Assembly (NCBI GenBank): GCA_022750455.1
Contig: JAKIVR010000013.1
Coordinates: forward strand, 1-44,745
Length of the DNA: 44,745 nt
Direction of reading: 5' to 3'
Origin: Thermoplasmata archaeon
Lineage (GTDB): Archaea; Thermoplasmatota; Thermoplasmata; Lutacidiplasmatales; UBA184
Part shown: in pieces, positions 26,367 to 35,099 of the stretch
Numbering within the stretch: position 1 is the stretch's first letter
Layout of the letters: every line of letters begins with the position of its first letter
The notes under the pieces: generated by a model
Databases searched by the model: none
Told to the model about the DNA's origin: nothing
What the model saw: only the letters and a program-made list of their open reading frames with translations
Made by a program: the position numbers and the translations under genes

Positions 26367-28784
26367 TCAGCGATCGTCGACGGCGCGGCTGATCCGCTCG
26401 CCGATGCGGAGCAGCTCGAGCCCTTTGCCGACGCCCCGATCGGCCTCGGGGAACGGATGGTCCGCAAAGTACCCCGAGACCTCCCGGGAACGCCCGAGAC
26501 CGAGCGTCGGGATCGCCGCCTCGAGGAACTTGGAGAGGAGCGGCGTGCCGGTCGTCCGCTTCGCCATCGAATCGAGGTGCTGGGTGCACCAGGCCCAGGT
26601 CGCGCCGCCGGCCATCTGGTTGCGACTGAGCTCCCCCAAGAGCGTCACGGAACGATTCAGAGGCATCTCGCCTCGCCCCACGAGCGCGAGGCAGGCGTCG
26701 ACGGTCGCCGGGTCGGGGATCGCCGCGAGGGCAGTCGCCATCTGCGTCGCCTCGTCCTCCCCGCGGGCCCGCTCCATCTTCCCCAGGAGCGTCTCGTACG
26801 CCCCGCCCCCGCGCGCGATCGCGTAGGCGAGCGCGATCGCCGGTCGAAGCTCGGCGTCGGCGCGGTCGATCCCCTGGAACCGGGGTGCCAGCGTCTCCGC
26901 GAACTGCTGGTCGATCCGGGTGAGCCCGAGCAACGAGCGTCCCCGCTGGCTGCTGCCGATCTCCGTCTCCCCGCCTTGGGGCTCGATCCCGAACCGTTGG
27001 ACCTGCTCCCGGAAGAAGGCGAGGAACGCGCGCCGGAGGGAGCCATCCCCCCGGTCGAGGAACGGCTCGAAGTCGGTGAGTCCCGCCCGGACCTCGGAGG
27101 AGGTGAGATAGCCGGCGAACGGCCCGAGCCGGCCGATCAGGTCGACGTAACTGCGAACCGGCCGGATCCCGGCGCGGACGAAGGCGCCGGTGTCCGAGAT
27201 CAGGCCCCACCGGTCGACGTCGTCGAGTTGAGCGGCCTCTTCCACGAGCTGGGAGAACGTCGTCGGGTCGTACGCGATCCGGTAGAATCCCGATCGCTTG
27301 GGATTGGCGAGGAGCGGCCCCACGCCCGGCCCAAGTCGGATCTCTCCCTCCCGTCCCTCCACCAATGCCCGCCCGGCCGTCGCGCCCCGTTGCCAGGCGA
27401 ACGGGATCGGCCAGGGAGCTTCGCTCGGGTCCGAGCCCAAGTAGGTGAAACGCCGCTGGGACCACTGCAGCACGTCGCCCTCGACGCGCGCGTCGAGCAC
27501 CGGATACCCCGGCCGGTCGATCCACGCCCGCATGACCCGAGTGACCGGGCCTCCCGCCGATTCCTCGAGCGAGTTCCACAGGTCGTTGCCGGTCGCGGAG
27601 CCGTACGCGTGGCGCTTCAGGTACCGGTTGACCCCGTCCCGGAACACCGTCTCGCCGAGGTACCCTTCGAGCATGCGGAGGATCGTGGCGCCCTTTCCGT
27701 ACGTCACCTCGTCGGCGATCTGGGCGAGCTCGCTGGGACGCCGCACCGCGACGTCCACCGGGTGGGTCGAGGTGAGAGCGTCCCCCTCGAGGCCCCAGCG
27801 CGTGAACCGAAGGACGAAGTCCGACCAGGTGTCGAGGTCGGGGTACAACGCCGCGTCGATCGTCGCCTCGGCGAACGTCGCGAACGCCTCGTTGAGCCAG
27901 AAATCGTTCCACCAGGCGTTCGTGACCAGATTGCCGAACCACTGGTGCGCGATTTCGTGACTGATCGTCTCCCGGATCGCCCGCCGCAGCCGTGCGCTCG
28001 TCGACTGTTCGACCACCAGCAGCGTCTCGCGGAAGGCGATCGCCCCCCAGTTCTCCATCGCTCCGGCCCAGAAGTCCGGGACGGCGACGAGGTCGAGCTT
28101 CGGGAGCGGGTACGGAATGCCGTAGAACGACTCGAATGCCGGGAGGACCCGGCACGCGTGCTCGAGGGCGAACTGTCCCGCGCTCTCCCGCCCGGGGGGA
28201 AGCTGCACCCGGATCGTCACCGGGCCGGCCTGTCCCGTCAGCGGGGAGAATGGCCCGACCCCGAGATAGAGAAGGTACGTCGACATCCGGGGGGTGGGCG
28301 CGAAGGCGATCCGTCGCCGATTGCCGACGACCTCCTCCTTCGCCGGTTCCGTGTTGAAGATGACCCGGCTCGAGGCGTCGACCGTCACGGTCCACTCGAA
28401 CACGCCTTTCGCGGACGGGATGTCCCAGCACGGGAGGACGCGGCGCGCGCCCGTAGGGTACATCATCGAGCTGATGAGGGTCCGACCCGGCCCGAACGGC
28501 GACCGATACAACCCGGTCAGGCCCTTGTCGAGGATCCGACCGGAGTACTCGATCGTCAGCGTCCGACGCCCCGTGCCGGCCCCGGGGATGACGAGCTGCT
28601 CCTCGGCCGGGTCGTACGTGTGCGGAAGGGAGTTGCCGTCGACGAGGATCGAATGGATCGTGAGATCTTTCGCATGCGGTCGGAGCTCGCTCTCGTCACC
28701 GTCGAGATCGATCGCGACCCGGCCGCGGAACGAGAGTCCGCTCTCGTCCAGGTCGAGGTCGATGCGGTACCGCTCGATACGCAT
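26367..28784 (-). CDS. M1 family zinc aminopeptidase (tricorn-interacting factor F-like)
   Basis: GAMENWG, HEIAHQWFGNLVTNAWWNDFWLNEAFATF, MMYPTGARRVLPCWDIPSAKGVFE. Confidence 0.95.
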   Translation of the reverse strand: MRIERYRIDLDLDESGLSFRGRVAIDLDGDESELRPHAKDLTIHSILVDGNSLPHTYDPAEEQLVIPGAGTGRRTLTIEYSGRILDKGLTGLYRSPFGPGRTLISSMMYPTGARRVLPCWDIPSAKGVFEWTVTVDASSRVIFNTEPAKEEVVGNRRRIAFAPTPRMSTYLLYLGVGPFSPLTGQAGPVTIRVQLPPGRESAGQFALEHACRVLPAFESFYGIPYPLPKLDLVAVPDFWAGAMENWGAIAFRETLLVVEQSTSARLRRAIRETISHEIAHQWFGNLVTNAWWNDFWLNEAFATFAEATIDAALYPDLDTWSDFVLRFTRWGLEGDALTSTHPVDVAVRRPSELAQIADEVTYGKGATILRMLEGYLGETVFRDGVNRYLKRHAYGSATGNDLWNSLEESAGGPVTRVMRAWIDRPGYPVLDARVEGDVLQWSQRRFTYLGSDPSEAPWPIPFAWQRGATAGRALVEGREGEIRLGPGVGPLLANPKRSGFYRIAYDPTTFSQLVEEAAQLDDVDRWGLISDTGAFVRAGIRPVRSYVDLIGRLGPFAGYLTSSEVRAGLTDFEPFLDRGDGSLRRAFLAFFREQVQRFGIEPQGGETEIGSSQRGRSLLGLTRIDQQFAETLAPRFQGIDRADAELRPAIALAYAIARGGGAYETLLGKMERARGEDEATQMATALAAIPDPATVDACLALVGRGEMPLNRSVTLLGELSRNQMAGGATWAWCTQHLDSMAKRTTGTPLLSKFLEAAIPTLGLGRSREVSGYFADHPFPEADRGVGKGLELLRIGERISRAVDDR

Positions 28785-28810
28785 GCGTAGGCGTAGCCCG
28801 GGGGGGTTAG

Positions 28811-29971
28811 TTAGGGCTTGCTATGGCCGCCCGACCAGAGAGCTCGGGCCGCCACGACGTGAGAGATCTCGCTCGTCCCGTGCGCGAGCCGGGCGCTGCG
28901 CAGGTCGCGATACCGCTGTTCGTGCGGGAGCCGTCGCGAGTACCCTCGACCGCCATGGAACTGTATGGCGTGATCGACCGCGGTGAGCGCCGCTTCTCCC
29001 GCGAGCCACTTCGCGAGTGCGGCCTCCCCTTCGGCGCTCTCGCCGGCGTCCAGACGTTGGAGCACCCGCTCGACATACTCCCACGCCGACTCCAGCCGGG
29101 CCCAATCCTCGACGAGCGGGAACGAGACGCCCTCCTGTCGAGAGATCGGTTGGTTGAAGGCGACTCGGTTGGCGGCGTACGCGACCGTCTCGCTCCACGA
29201 GGCCCATCCGACTCCGAGATAGATGCTGCCGAGGAGGGCCCGTTCGTGCGTGAGCTCCCCGCGCAACGCCTCGAGGATCCCCCCTTCGGGTCCAATCCGA
29301 TGCGCGGCGGGTACTGGGACGTCGTGGAAGGTGATCGTCCCCCGACGCATCCACCGCTCCCCCATGTCGGGGACCAGTTCGCGTTCGATCCCGGGCGCCT
29401 CGAGGGGTACGAGGAAGGCGGAGAGTCCCCGGCTCCCGGCGGCGGCCCCTTCGGTCCGTGCGTACACGATCGCCGCGGACGCATCCACGGCGAACGCCGC
29501 CTCGCTCTTCACGCCGTTGAGCACGTACTGGTCCCCGCGACGGGTCGCCAGAGTTTGGATCCCGCCCACGTCCGACCCCGCCTCGGGCTCTGTGATCAGA
29601 TTCCCGACCAACTTGGTCCCTCGGAGAAGCGGCTCAAAGTACTCGGATCGGAGGGCGCTGGTGCCGACGTGGAGCAGCAAGCTCGAAAACTCCGGCTGCA
29701 ACGCGAGCTTCGCAAAGACCGTACCGCCGCGCCGGGCCAGGCCGAACAGCAGACGCCCGGCGCGGACGGCGCTGAGGCCGAGCCCTCCCGCGTCCGTCGG
29801 GATCGTGAGGCCGAGGAGGCCCAGCTCCCCCATCTGCCGGAACTCGGGCCAGGGAAACTCCGATCGTTCATCCAGTTCCCGAGAGCGAACGCCGAGACGA
29901 CCGTTGTCATCGAACCGGGCGATCCTCTCGTCGATGGGGTCGGGTGCCGGGGGGGGTGGGGGGATCGTCAC
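28811..29971 (-). CDS. Acyl-CoA dehydrogenase family protein
   Basis: LGLLGLTIPTDAGGLGLS, NLITEPEAGSDVGGIQT, DHAIQFHGGRGYSRRLPHEQRYRDLRSARLAHGTSEI. GTG 29971 overlaps the upstream stop; track ORF extension to 31276 is spurious. Confidence 0.92.
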   Translation of the reverse strand: MTIPPPPPAPDPIDERIARFDDNGRLGVRSRELDERSEFPWPEFRQMGELGLLGLTIPTDAGGLGLSAVRAGRLLFGLARRGGTVFAKLALQPEFSSLLLHVGTSALRSEYFEPLLRGTKLVGNLITEPEAGSDVGGIQTLATRRGDQYVLNGVKSEAAFAVDASAAIVYARTEGAAAGSRGLSAFLVPLEAPGIERELVPDMGERWMRRGTITFHDVPVPAAHRIGPEGGILEALRGELTHERALLGSIYLGVGWASWSETVAYAANRVAFNQPISRQEGVSFPLVEDWARLESAWEYVERVLQRLDAGESAEGEAALAKWLAGEAALTAVDHAIQFHGGRGYSRRLPHEQRYRDLRSARLAHGTSEISHVVAARALWSGGHSKP

Positions 29972-31251
29972 GACCGATCCTCGTTCCGAGGGGGGGGATC
30001 CGAGCCGACGACGCCGCTCGCCTCGAGCGCCGCCGTCCGTTCGGCCGAGTAGCCGAGGAGTGTTTCCAGGATCGCCGCGTTGTCCTGTCCGAGCCACGGC
30101 GCTCCGCGCCAGACCCGGCCGGGGGTCGTGGAAAACTTGGGGGCGATCCCGGCTCCTTTGACGTGACCCGCCACCGGATCCTCCCACTCGACGAACATCT
30201 CCCGGGCGACATAATGGGGATCTTGCGCGATCTGCTCGATGGTCTGCACGCGGGTGATCGCGGAATCGGTCTCCCGCCCGATCGCTTCCAGTTCGGCGAG
30301 CGTTCTCGCGGCACAGAACTCGATGATGGGGGGATCCACCTGTTCGCGGTGAGCCGTCCTCCATGCCATGTCGTCCCAAGGGCCTGGAGCGATCCCCAAT
30401 CGCTCTCGGAGCCGGAGCCACGCGGACGGGGTCGGTGCCGCCACGACGACCCACCCATCCTTCGCCCGGTGGACGTCGTACGGATGGAGACGCTGGTGAG
30501 CATTTCCGTACCTCCCCCGCACCACACCGCGGAGGAAGTAATCGAGGGCGAGGTTTTCGAGCAGAGTGAAGAATATTTCGTATTGCGCGACGTCGATCGA
30601 CTGGCCTTGCCCGGTCCGTTGGGCCGAGATCCAACCCATGAGCGCGGCGCCGGCCGCCGCGAGACCGGTCACGCTGTCGTTGAGCGCGGTGCCGGCTCGC
30701 ACGGGAGCCCCGGGCTCGGGGGGCCCTTGCAACGAGAGGAATCCGCTGTACGCTTGGGCGACCAGGTCGTACGACGGCTGCGAGATCCGCTCTGGGTCCC
30801 CGGTCTGACCCCACCCCGACACATGCACGATCGTGAGACGGGGATTCATCGCGTGGACGGTCGCGTCCGAGAGGTCGAGGCGGTCGTACGTCCCGGGCCG
30901 GGACGACTCGATCCAGATGTCGACATGTCGCGCGAGATCCAGGAACACTTGCCGGCCCTCGGGGCTCTTGACATCGAGTCCCAGCGAGAGCTTGTTCCGC
31001 GAGTACTGCACCCACGACTCCGAGACTTGGCTCTCGACGGCGGCCCCGGGCGGAGCGAGGGGCGGGAGGGTCCGGGTCGGGTCCGCGTACGGTCGGTGGA
31101 ACGGAGGCGACTCCACGTGGATGATCTCGGCCCCGAACTCGCCGAGGTGGGTCGCCGCCCAGGGCGCGGCCACGAACCGGCCCGTGTCGAGCACGCGGAT
31201 GCCGTGCAGGGGCCCGAACGGGGGAACGACCGACAAATGCCCCGGCGTCAC
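29968..31251 (-). CDS. CaiB/BaiF family CoA-transferase
   Basis: GIRVLDTGRFVAAPWAATHLGEFGAEIIHVE, NKLSLGLDVKSPEGRQVFLDLARHVDI, SGWGQTGD, YDLVAQAYSG. GTG at 31251 chosen; the first 52 aa of the track ORF look non-coding. Confidence 0.9.
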   Translation of the reverse strand: MTPGHLSVVPPFGPLHGIRVLDTGRFVAAPWAATHLGEFGAEIIHVESPPFHRPYADPTRTLPPLAPPGAAVESQVSESWVQYSRNKLSLGLDVKSPEGRQVFLDLARHVDIWIESSRPGTYDRLDLSDATVHAMNPRLTIVHVSGWGQTGDPERISQPSYDLVAQAYSGFLSLQGPPEPGAPVRAGTALNDSVTGLAAAGAALMGWISAQRTGQGQSIDVAQYEIFFTLLENLALDYFLRGVVRGRYGNAHQRLHPYDVHRAKDGWVVVAAPTPSAWLRLRERLGIAPGPWDDMAWRTAHREQVDPPIIEFCAARTLAELEAIGRETDSAITRVQTIEQIAQDPHYVAREMFVEWEDPVAGHVKGAGIAPKFSTTPGRVWRGAPWLGQDNAAILETLLGYSAERTAALEASGVVGSDPPPRNEDRS

Positions 31252-31342
31252 GGTCGGACGGCGGGCGAAATCGCATAACCGAGGAGGTTCACAGACAAAC
31301 CTCGACTTCCAAATAGCTCGGCGGGGAGCTCGGGGCCGAAGC

Positions 31343-32071
31343 ATGACCGAGCCACCGTGGATCCGTTGCGAAGGAGAGGCGTTCCGGGACGAGTTGAACC
31401 GATACAAGCTGCAGAACCACCCGTTCCGCCACCATCCGTTCTTCCAGACGATCGAGGCTGGGACCGCCCCGATGCCGTTGATCCATCGATGGGCCGCTCA
31501 GTTCTACCCGTGGCTTGCCTGTGTCCCCTCCGCGTATGCGGAACGGTTCGCCCGCTGCCCGACCGATCCGAAGTTCGCGCACTTTCGCAACCTGATCCTC
31601 GACCAGCTGGTAGAGGAAGCGGGGGACCCGCACGGCCAGTCAATCGGACACCCCGAGCTCTGGTTGCGATTCTGCGAGGGGATCGCCCTGCCTCGCGCCA
31701 CGGTGTTGGAGGCGACCCGATTCCCGAGCACGATGGTGGCGATAGATGAGTTCCTGTACTTGAACCGCGAAGTGCCGTTCTTCATCTCCGCTGCGGGCTC
31801 GTCCGAACCTCCCAACGTGGACCTGTGCTCGAGACTGCTCCCGGCGTGGCGCTCGAAGTACCACGTCGAGGAGCCGGCGCTGACGTACTACACCCTGCAC
31901 GTCACCGCGGATGTGGAGCACACCAAGTTCGTCAACGAGATGGTCGGTGCGTTCGCGTCGACGCCCGAGATCCGCCGTCAGATGTGGGATGCGATGTTGC
32001 GTGGGTTCGCGCTGCACCGATTATTGATCGACGGGGCGGTCGGCGAAGGGTACGTTCCACCCCCTCCGTGA
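31343..32071 (+). CDS. PqqC/TenA-like (heme-oxygenase-fold) iron-containing redox family protein
   Basis: HPFFQTIEAGTAPMPLIHRWAAQFYPWLACVP, LVEEAGDPHGQSIGHPELWLRFCEGIAL, HVTADVEHTKF. ATG at 31343 rather than track start 30833. Confidence 0.72.
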   Translation: MTEPPWIRCEGEAFRDELNRYKLQNHPFRHHPFFQTIEAGTAPMPLIHRWAAQFYPWLACVPSAYAERFARCPTDPKFAHFRNLILDQLVEEAGDPHGQSIGHPELWLRFCEGIALPRATVLEATRFPSTMVAIDEFLYLNREVPFFISAAGSSEPPNVDLCSRLLPAWRSKYHVEEPALTYYTLHVTADVEHTKFVNEMVGAFASTPEIRRQMWDAMLRGFALHRLLIDGAVGEGYVPPPP

Positions 32072-32204
32072 GCGACGGCTCGCGGAGAGTTCGGCAGCCG
32101 GAGCGGACTCGGGACCGACCAGGATCCTAACTCCGGGCGCGGGCACAATGGATATCTCCACCAGAGGCCCAGACGCTTCTCCGTCCCAGACGGCAGGGTG
32201 ACTC

Positions 32205-33293
32205 GTGCAGCCTTCATTCGGTGGACGGTTCCGTATCACGGTGACCGGCGCCAGCCACGGACCGGAGGTCGGCGTCGTGATCGAAGGCGTACCGAAGGGA
32301 ACCCGGATCGAAATTACTCGGGTACAGGAGGCGCTCGATCGGCGCCGGCCCGTCGGGAGGCGGCTGGCGACCAAGCGTCAGGAACATGACCGACTCCGGC
32401 TCGAAAGCGGGGTCGAGAGTGACCATGCCACGGGCGAGCCGATCCGGGCCCATGTCCAGAACGAGGACGTGCGAAGATCGGAGTACGAACGGTACCGAAC
32501 GGTGCCTCGCCCGGGACACGCGGACTACCCCGCGCGGATTCGTCTGGGGCCGGAAGCCGACCTCTCCGGTGGCGGGATCTTCTCCGGCCGGATGACCGTC
32601 CCGCTCGTGATCGCCGGTTCCGTCGCCGCGCAGCTCCTCGTTCCTCAGGGGATCGAGATCGCGGCGTTCACCCAACGGATCGGGGACGTCGCGGTCGTCG
32701 TGCCCGACAGTAAGCGGCCGGAAGAGATCCGCAGCGCGGCGATGACCCACGAAATCGGCTGCCCGGATGCGGCGATCGCCAAGAAGATGGCTGGAGAGAT
32801 CTCCTCCGCCCGACGGGCCGGGGACAGCGTCGGAGGGATCGTGGAGTGCCGCGTCCACGGACTGCCCGTCGGTTTGGGCGAACCGTTCTTCGACTCGATC
32901 GAGTCGGAGGTCGCCCATCTCGCCTTTTCGATCCCGGCGGTCAAGGGGATCGAATTCGGAGCCGGCTTCCGAGCGGCGGAGATGCGAGGCAGTGAGCACA
33001 ATGATCCGTTCTTCTGGGACGGCGAACGGATCGCCACCCGGACCAATCGCGCCGGGGGCGTGCTGGGAGGGCTCGCGACGGGGATGCCTCTCACCTTCCG
33101 CGTGGCGTTCAAGCCGACCGCGTCGATCGCCCGTCCCCAGGAGTCGGTGGACCTGCTGACGCACGCCCCCGTGCAACTCGTCGTGGTCGGACGTCACGAC
33201 CCGTGCATCGTGCCCCGCGCGGTGGTGGTGGTCGAGGCGATCGCGGCGATCGCCGTGGCAGACCTCGGACTGGCCGGAGGGTTCGTGGAATGA
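32205..33293 (+). CDS. aroC: Chorismate synthase
   Basis: FRITVTGASHGPEVGVVIEGVPKG, RPGHADYPARIRLG, GGGIFSGRMTVPLVIAG, GIEFGAGF, NRAGGVLGGLATGMPL, DPCIVPRAVVVVEA. Confidence 0.9.
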   Translation: MQPSFGGRFRITVTGASHGPEVGVVIEGVPKGTRIEITRVQEALDRRRPVGRRLATKRQEHDRLRLESGVESDHATGEPIRAHVQNEDVRRSEYERYRTVPRPGHADYPARIRLGPEADLSGGGIFSGRMTVPLVIAGSVAAQLLVPQGIEIAAFTQRIGDVAVVVPDSKRPEEIRSAAMTHEIGCPDAAIAKKMAGEISSARRAGDSVGGIVECRVHGLPVGLGEPFFDSIESEVAHLAFSIPAVKGIEFGAGFRAAEMRGSEHNDPFFWDGERIATRTNRAGGVLGGLATGMPLTFRVAFKPTASIARPQESVDLLTHAPVQLVVVGRHDPCIVPRAVVVVEAIAAIAVADLGLAGGFVE

Positions 33294-34366
33294 CCGATTC
33301 GACCGACCGAGTACCGGTCGCCATCCTGGGCGCGGGGGGGCTCATCGGTCAGCATCTGGTGCGCATGCTGGCCGGCCACCCTCGATTCGAGGTGCGAGCG
33401 TTCGGCGGAGGCGACCGAACTCGCGGCCGTTCGTTGGAGGACCTCTGGGCCCTGTCCGAAGAGCTGCCGCCCGAGGCCGCGGGAGAACGACTCCGGGCGT
33501 TCACGCCCGCCACCCTCTCGCGCGCGGGGATCCGGGTGGCGTTCTCCGCCCTACCCTCCGGCACGGCGGGACGGTTCGAATCCGAGCTCGAACGTCGCGG
33601 CGTGGCGGTCTTCTCGAACGCGGCCGATCACCGGATGGACCCGACCCACCCGCTGCTGATCCCCGAGGTCAACGGTCCGGACCTGGCGAGGATCCTCGGC
33701 GCGCCAGGACGACGCACGCCCCTCGTGACCAATCCGAACTGCTCGGGCACGGGCGTCGCCCTGGCGCTCGCGCCGGTGTGGAGCCGGCTGCGGCCGAAGG
33801 CGGTTCATCTCGCCACGTACCAAGCGATCTCTGGGGCCGGACTTCCCGGGGTCTCAGCGTACGCGATCACCGACAACGTCGTGCCGTACGTCGAGGAGGA
33901 GGAGGAGAAGGTCACGCGGGAGTGTCGACGGCTCCTCGCCACGACCGACCGTCATCCGGGAGGCGCGACGCCGGTTCCGTTCTTGGCCCATGCGGTACGC
34001 GTGGGCAGTCGAGACGGTCATCTCGTTGCGGTGACCGTGGAGGCGCGAGGCCGGCCGAGTCGCACCGACCTCCTCGACGCGTGGCGCCGGTTCGATCCGC
34101 TCGCCGCTCTCGACCTGCCGACAGCCCCCCATCCGCCGATCGTCGTCCGTCCTGAGGTCGACCGACCGCAGCCGCACCGAGACCGGTGGGCCGGGACGCC
34201 CGCACGGGCCCGGGGCATGGCGGCAACGATCGGAAGAGTTCGGTGGGAACCGCCGTACCTCCGTTTCTTCGTCCTAACCCACAATGCCGTGCGGGGCGGC
34301 GCGGGGGCGGCCGTGCTCAACGGAGAGTACGCCGCGGCGCTCGGATACCTCCCGACCGGTCGGTGA
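33290..34366 (+). CDS. asd: Aspartate-semialdehyde dehydrogenase
   Basis: AILGAGGLIGQHLVRML, FSNAADHRMDPTHPLLIPEVNG, TNPNCSGTGVALAL, QAISGAGLPGVSA. ATGA overlap with aroC. Confidence 0.9.
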   Translation: MTDSTDRVPVAILGAGGLIGQHLVRMLAGHPRFEVRAFGGGDRTRGRSLEDLWALSEELPPEAAGERLRAFTPATLSRAGIRVAFSALPSGTAGRFESELERRGVAVFSNAADHRMDPTHPLLIPEVNGPDLARILGAPGRRTPLVTNPNCSGTGVALALAPVWSRLRPKAVHLATYQAISGAGLPGVSAYAITDNVVPYVEEEEEKVTRECRRLLATTDRHPGGATPVPFLAHAVRVGSRDGHLVAVTVEARGRPSRTDLLDAWRRFDPLAALDLPTAPHPPIVVRPEVDRPQPHRDRWAGTPARARGMAATIGRVRWEPPYLRFFVLTHNAVRGGAGAAVLNGEYAAALGYLPTGR

Positions 34367-34424
34367 CGAGGAGGCCCAAGCTTTTGCCGCCCCCCGTCTC
34401 TGCTCTCGTCGGTCGGACCCTCGC

Positions 34425-35072
34425 ATGAAGACGTTCGTGAAGTTCTGCGGCCTCACCGAGGCTGCCAGCGTGGCGGAAGTTCCCGAGAACGGCGCCGGCG
34501 GGTTCGTGATCGATGTGCCTGGCTCCCCACGCTCCCTTACCATCGAGCAGGCGCTACCGCTCCTCGACGCATTGCCCCCCGGGGCGGAAGCGTGGGCGGT
34601 GGTGCTCCAGCCGTCGGCGGAGCGGATCCATGCCCTGTACGACGATCTGGGGATCGACCGCATCCAGGTCTACGGAGAGGTGCCCCCCGAGATCGAGTTC
34701 CTCGAACGGCATCACGTGGTCCCGGTCCTCCCGATCCTGCCGGTCGGGTCGACCGGAGAGGACCCGAAGGTGCCTCCCTCCGATGACTATCCGCGCCTCT
34801 TCTTCGACCTTCCGGGAACGCCCGTGGTCGGGGGTAGCGCCGAGCGCGTCGATTGGGCCCGATGCGCCCACCTCGTGGAAACGAACCCCGGCCGGAAATT
34901 CGTCTTGAGCGGGGGATTGACCCCAGAGAACGTCGGGGAGGCGCTGCAGACGGTCCGAACCTGGGGCGTGGATGTCGCCCTGGGAGTCGAATCGGCGCCG
35001 GGGACCAAGGACATCGCCCGGATGCGCGCGTTCAAGTCGGCCGTCGAGGCCGGCGAAGCCGGGCTCTACTGA
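34425..35072 (+). CDS. trpF: Phosphoribosylanthranilate isomerase
   Basis: VKFCGLTEAASV, GFVIDVPGSPRS, LSGGLTPENVGEAL, GVDVALGVESAPGTKD. ATG 34425. Confidence 0.85.
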   Translation: MKTFVKFCGLTEAASVAEVPENGAGGFVIDVPGSPRSLTIEQALPLLDALPPGAEAWAVVLQPSAERIHALYDDLGIDRIQVYGEVPPEIEFLERHHVVPVLPILPVGSTGEDPKVPPSDDYPRLFFDLPGTPVVGGSAERVDWARCAHLVETNPGRKFVLSGGLTPENVGEALQTVRTWGVDVALGVESAPGTKDIARMRAFKSAVEAGEAGLY

Positions 35073-35099
35073 GGGCACCGGCGGGCGCCGGATCCGTCG

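Noticed and set aside
26457-28790. 777-aa plus-strand ORF opposite the M1 aminopeptidase
   Set aside because: Shadow of a clearly coding gene with HEIAHQWFGN motif on the minus strand.
32147-32200. 17-codon ORF (MDISTRGPDASPSQTAG) just before aroC as a possible attenuator leader
   Set aside because: No aromatic residues, no evident alternative hairpins, and short ORFs are frequent by chance.
33890-33912. gaggaggaggaggagaag repeat
   Set aside because: Simple in-frame Glu run (EEEEEK) within the asd coding sequence, not a regulatory repeat.
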